Part shown: positions 60,936 to 64,000 of the stretch, one piece after another | How positions within the stretch are numbered: the stretch's first letter is position 1 | Layout of the letters: the number at the start of each line of letters is the position of its first letter | NCBI RefSeq assembly: GCF_905147045.1 | Contig: NC_065906.1 | Coordinates: 2,604,001 to 2,668,000 of the forward strand | Direction of reading: 5' to 3' | Source: Nymphalis io | Lineage: Eukaryota; Arthropoda; Insecta; Lepidoptera; Nymphalidae | DNA length: 64,000 nt | Program-made: the position numbers and the translations under genes | The notes under the pieces: model-generated | What the model was told of the DNA's origin: nothing | The model's input: the letters and a program-made list of their open reading frames with translations, nothing else | The model's database searches: none

Positions 60936-61484
60936 CATCTTCCGGTCAGAGGTCATGATAATATTCGGGTTCCATTTTTGAAATTAATTCCAATCTTCCT
61001 GTCACTATGTCATGTTATTAATTAGAAAAGGATGCAAATACTAATAGATTTTTAGTTGATTTTTATGATTTGTATATTTGTTTTTTTAAGCATTCTATGT
61101 ATTAGAACTTGACCATATTAATCATTTGTGGAAAACGTATTACATATGTTTCCGGTAGTTTGGCATTTCACAAAACGAAGTTATTGCGGACTATTTTACA
61201 AATCCTTTCAAGCTTTACAATTTTTCTATAGAAAGCATTCAATTTTATTCTCACCGTTTCGCGTCCGTAAGACATTCAATCACTCGACCGATTTCGTCGT
61301 CTTACGTTGCTAGTCTCTAAACCTTTTTCTCTTAACGGAGTAATATAGTAATATATAGCTTTAAAAACATATGTGTGAAAATCCCGTTTTAAGGAAAATA
61401 CTAAACACTCCTATTTACCCTCGAATACAGCGTGAAGCGGGTTAGGAAGGGACGACAATAGCCATAGAGGTTTTTTTTATTTTT

Positions 61485-61755
61485 ATTTTATAGGCAGGTG
61501 GACGAGCATATGGGACACCTGATGGTTAGTGGTCACCACCGCCCATAGACATTAGCGATGTAAGAAATAATAACCATTCCTTACATCGCCAATGCTATTA
61601 TGTCCCTTTTGCCTATAGTGACACTGGCTCACTCATCCTTCAAAGCGGAACACAACAATACTAAGTATTCCTGCTTAGCGACAGAATATCTGATGAGTGG
61701 GTGGTACCCACTCAGACAGGCCTGCACAAAACCCTGCCTGCCACCAAGTACCAGG
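61485..61755 (+). repeat. REP-2 copy upstream of BBP-J
   Basis: 'ggcaggtggacgagcatatg' to 'ctgccaccaagtacc'. Confidence 0.75.
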
Positions 61756-62109
61756 TCAGGATATATTATTTGAAATCAAATGATCAGTTTTGGTTTTTAC
61801 CTCTTACAACCAAACTTACAAACTTTACCTCTTTATTATATAGATATCAAATATAAGTGAAGTATTTGATTTTCGAATTATCATTTTGTTTACGTACGCG
61901 AATTTATTAATTAGGCAAGTATGAAAAAAAAAGTATCTAACTTGATAATTTCGAGCTATCTGTTAAATTATCTTAAAGGCATATGCCTACGGCTTATTAC
62001 ATCAGTAATTTGACAACTGATCTGTGTAATAACTAATAAATATAATGTCATTTTTTTTTGAATAATATTAAACAGTTTCCTTATAAAAATATATATGTAA
62101 ATAATTTAA

Positions 62110-62528
62110 AGTAGGTGGACAGACTGGCTGATGGTAGGTGTCCACTACAGACATTGGCATTGTAAGAAATATTAACCAACCCTTACATCGCCAATGCTCA
62201 CCAACATTGGGAACTAAGATGTTACGTACCTTTGTACCTGAAGTTATACTACGAAAAATAAAGGAACAGCACGTATGTCCCACAGCTGGGCTAATATAAT
62301 ACCTTCTCACCTTTTTGAGATTTGGGAGCTTAAATCGCCACATTGTGTGGATATGCACGAGGAAGATTTTCATGCAGGCTTCCTCACGATATTTTCCTTC
62401 ACCGCCGAGTATAAAATGAATTATAAACTCAAATTGAGAACATTAAACTCCAGAGATGCTTGTCCGAATTTGTACTCGCTATCGTCGGTTAAGTTTTACG
62501 TATTCTATCCACAGAGCCATCTCGGCTT
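62110..62528. repeat. REP-2 fragment (forward) and SINE-1 (reverse)
   Basis: REP-2 pieces at 62110-62245. SINE-1 in reverse at 62268-62528, diverged, ending 'agccatctcggctta'. Frames of about 100 residues on both strands here are repeat-derived. Confidence 0.65.
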
Positions 62529-63127
62529 AGCAATGACAAAACAGAGAAATATAAAGCACTTAATTGCATATGGCCTTATATAGCTGCCCGTCCCAACTTC
62601 GTACTGGTTGAATAAAGGTTTATATCGTAATATTATACATAGAACTCTATTGGTTTACGTGGTGCACGGCAATAAAGCTCCCAGCGGCATAATTTCTTCC
62701 AACATCTCCAACGATCATCGTCATATTTCAGCCACCTTTCACGCAACATTAATTAATTATACCAAAACCTTCCTTATGAATAACTCCATTGATGAAAACC
62801 GTATGAAAATCTAAGAGAGAGACAGACGCGACGGGGGCAATTTGTTTATTAATATATCACTATGCTGGCTGAAAAATACAGTTAAAATTTACAAACGTAT
62901 ATATATTAATATATAATCTACAAATAAATAAATTATTATTATCATCAAAATATATTATGTCAATTTACATTCCAGTTACTAAGTCCGCTTAGAATATTAT
63001 TCGGGTAAAAAGATAATATTTATCTCCTTTTGACCACTCATGCGAGCCGTGCTTACAAAGAGGTTCAGTAAGATATTAATATTGATTAATGAACCGTCAA
63101 GTCATGAAATATTTAAAAAAATTAAAG

Positions 63128-63292
63128 TTACAGACTGTAAATGTCCCACTGTTGGGCTAAGGTTTCTTCTTTTTTGAGGAGGTTTTTGGAGCTTACTCCA
63201 CCAATGTACACGTAGCAGATTTTCGTCGGATACATGCAGGATTGGTTAAAATTCTCGTCTTCTAACCACTGGGCCTATATGACTCTTTTTAA
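63128..63292 (-). repeat. Degenerate SINE-1 with internal deletions
   Basis: 'ctgtaaatgtcccactgttg' at one end and 'ctaaccactgggcc' at the other, about half the full length. Confidence 0.6.
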
Positions 63293-64000
63293 AAAGAAGC
63301 TTTTGTTTTAATGCATATAATGTAAATTGCAAATGAATGCAATAATAGAAATTCAACATTTAGACTACTAACTTTATATATTCATTGGCGCATAACAAAT
63401 GAACGTTTGTGACAATTCAGATATAACAAAGATTTAACTTTAAATTCAAATTGACATGGACATGACATTCATAGAAACCATTTCATTATAGCTGAACAAA
63501 CGTACAGAAAGAAACTTCAAAATAAGTACAGTCTGTGTGAGTTTTAAATACTAATTATTGATAAAATAATATTATACAAAAATTTGTCTCGATTTGTTAA
63601 TTTATGGTATTTTAATCGTTCTAATCGGAGAAAACATAACAGATTACTTCTTGTGAAATAAAATCGCTCGTACCGGTCCACGCCCGGCATACTGAACGAC
63701 TGACTAATAACGTAAACGCAGAGGTGCACGGAAACACAGCTTGCACTCTCTATTTCTATACTCTTATAATCCGATGAAACAAGAGAGGCATCACCCGCAG
63801 AAACGACGGCTACAGTTACGTAACACATAACAACTCTAAAATTTCAATATATCTCAATATTATTTGGATCTGAAATTTAAAACCAAGTTGAAGTCTTCTG
63901 AAACCAACTAAAATAACGAAGCCTTTTTATGTATTTTGTGTACATAATTGTTGATAATATTTAATGGTTTTATTCGTGACCATACAAAGGGAAGTAAGCG
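63293..64000. other. Right edge, nothing recognised
   Basis: No lipocalin exon or known repeat. The 94-residue minus frame at 63544-63828 has no familiar motif. Confidence 0.45.

Noticed and set aside
61128..61313. 61-residue plus-strand frame upstream of BBP-J
   Set aside because: Short, no motif, no promoter or splice context, and not repeated elsewhere.
62068..62583. About 100-residue frames on both strands
   Set aside because: Both cross SINE-1 and REP-2 fragments; repeat-derived.

Overview
AT-rich insect DNA, almost certainly from a moth or butterfly. The evidence is a tandem array of insecticyanin / bilin-binding-protein (BBP) type lipocalin genes, a family best known from Lepidoptera, embedded in tRNA-derived SINEs of lepidopteran type. 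The longest SINE family looks like the Metulj elements of nymphalid butterflies; that is recognition from memory, so the species is left open. There is no bacterial-style gene, operon or CRISPR array.

All real genes lie on the minus strand and share one architecture: four coding exons of 108, 217, 108 and 149 bases, with phase-0, phase-1 and phase-1 introns, coding for about 193 residues. These are a 15-residue signal peptide, one lipocalin barrel and four cysteines for two disulfides. From left to right the loci are: A (350-2710, intact); B (4974-6800, intact); C (8838-11289, first exon broken by a 49-base insertion); a stray exon 4 (12217-12344); D (13848-15654, own first exon dead, intact spare first exon at 16852-16959); E (21509-23277, open but first cysteine deleted); F (23732-25453, tandem copy of E with truncated exon 4); a second stray exon 4 (28118-28245); G (31848-33576, open but first cysteine changed to tyrosine) with a spare first exon at 34525-34632; H (44204-45597, intact); I (49133-50771, intact); J (54930-60858, intact, long introns, closest in sequence to classical BBP).

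The centre (about 11-36 kb) has been reshuffled repeatedly. B and C form one tandem pair. D, E, F and G are copies of a compound unit holding a whole gene, the ghost of a second gene (end of exon 4 fused to a promoter) and the first exon plus promoter of a third. E and F are a roughly 2.18 kb direct duplication. About 3.4 kb of the D-E spacer is repeated nearly identically 10.63 kb further on as the F-G spacer. Cysteine loss, exon loss and spare first exons are concentrated in this young central part; the outer genes (A, B, H, I, J) are intact.

Between genes are SINEs, a second dispersed repeat of about 290 bases, and four non-LTR retrotransposon fragments (27.0-27.8, 35.1-35.7, 41.8-42.7 and 46.5-47.2 kb). 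The flanks 52.5-54.9 and 61.8-64.0 kb show no gene. If expressed, the genes would make secreted biliverdin carriers for larval or haemolymph colour. The most interesting open question is whether the spare first exons give D and G a second promoter and a cysteine-bearing N terminus.
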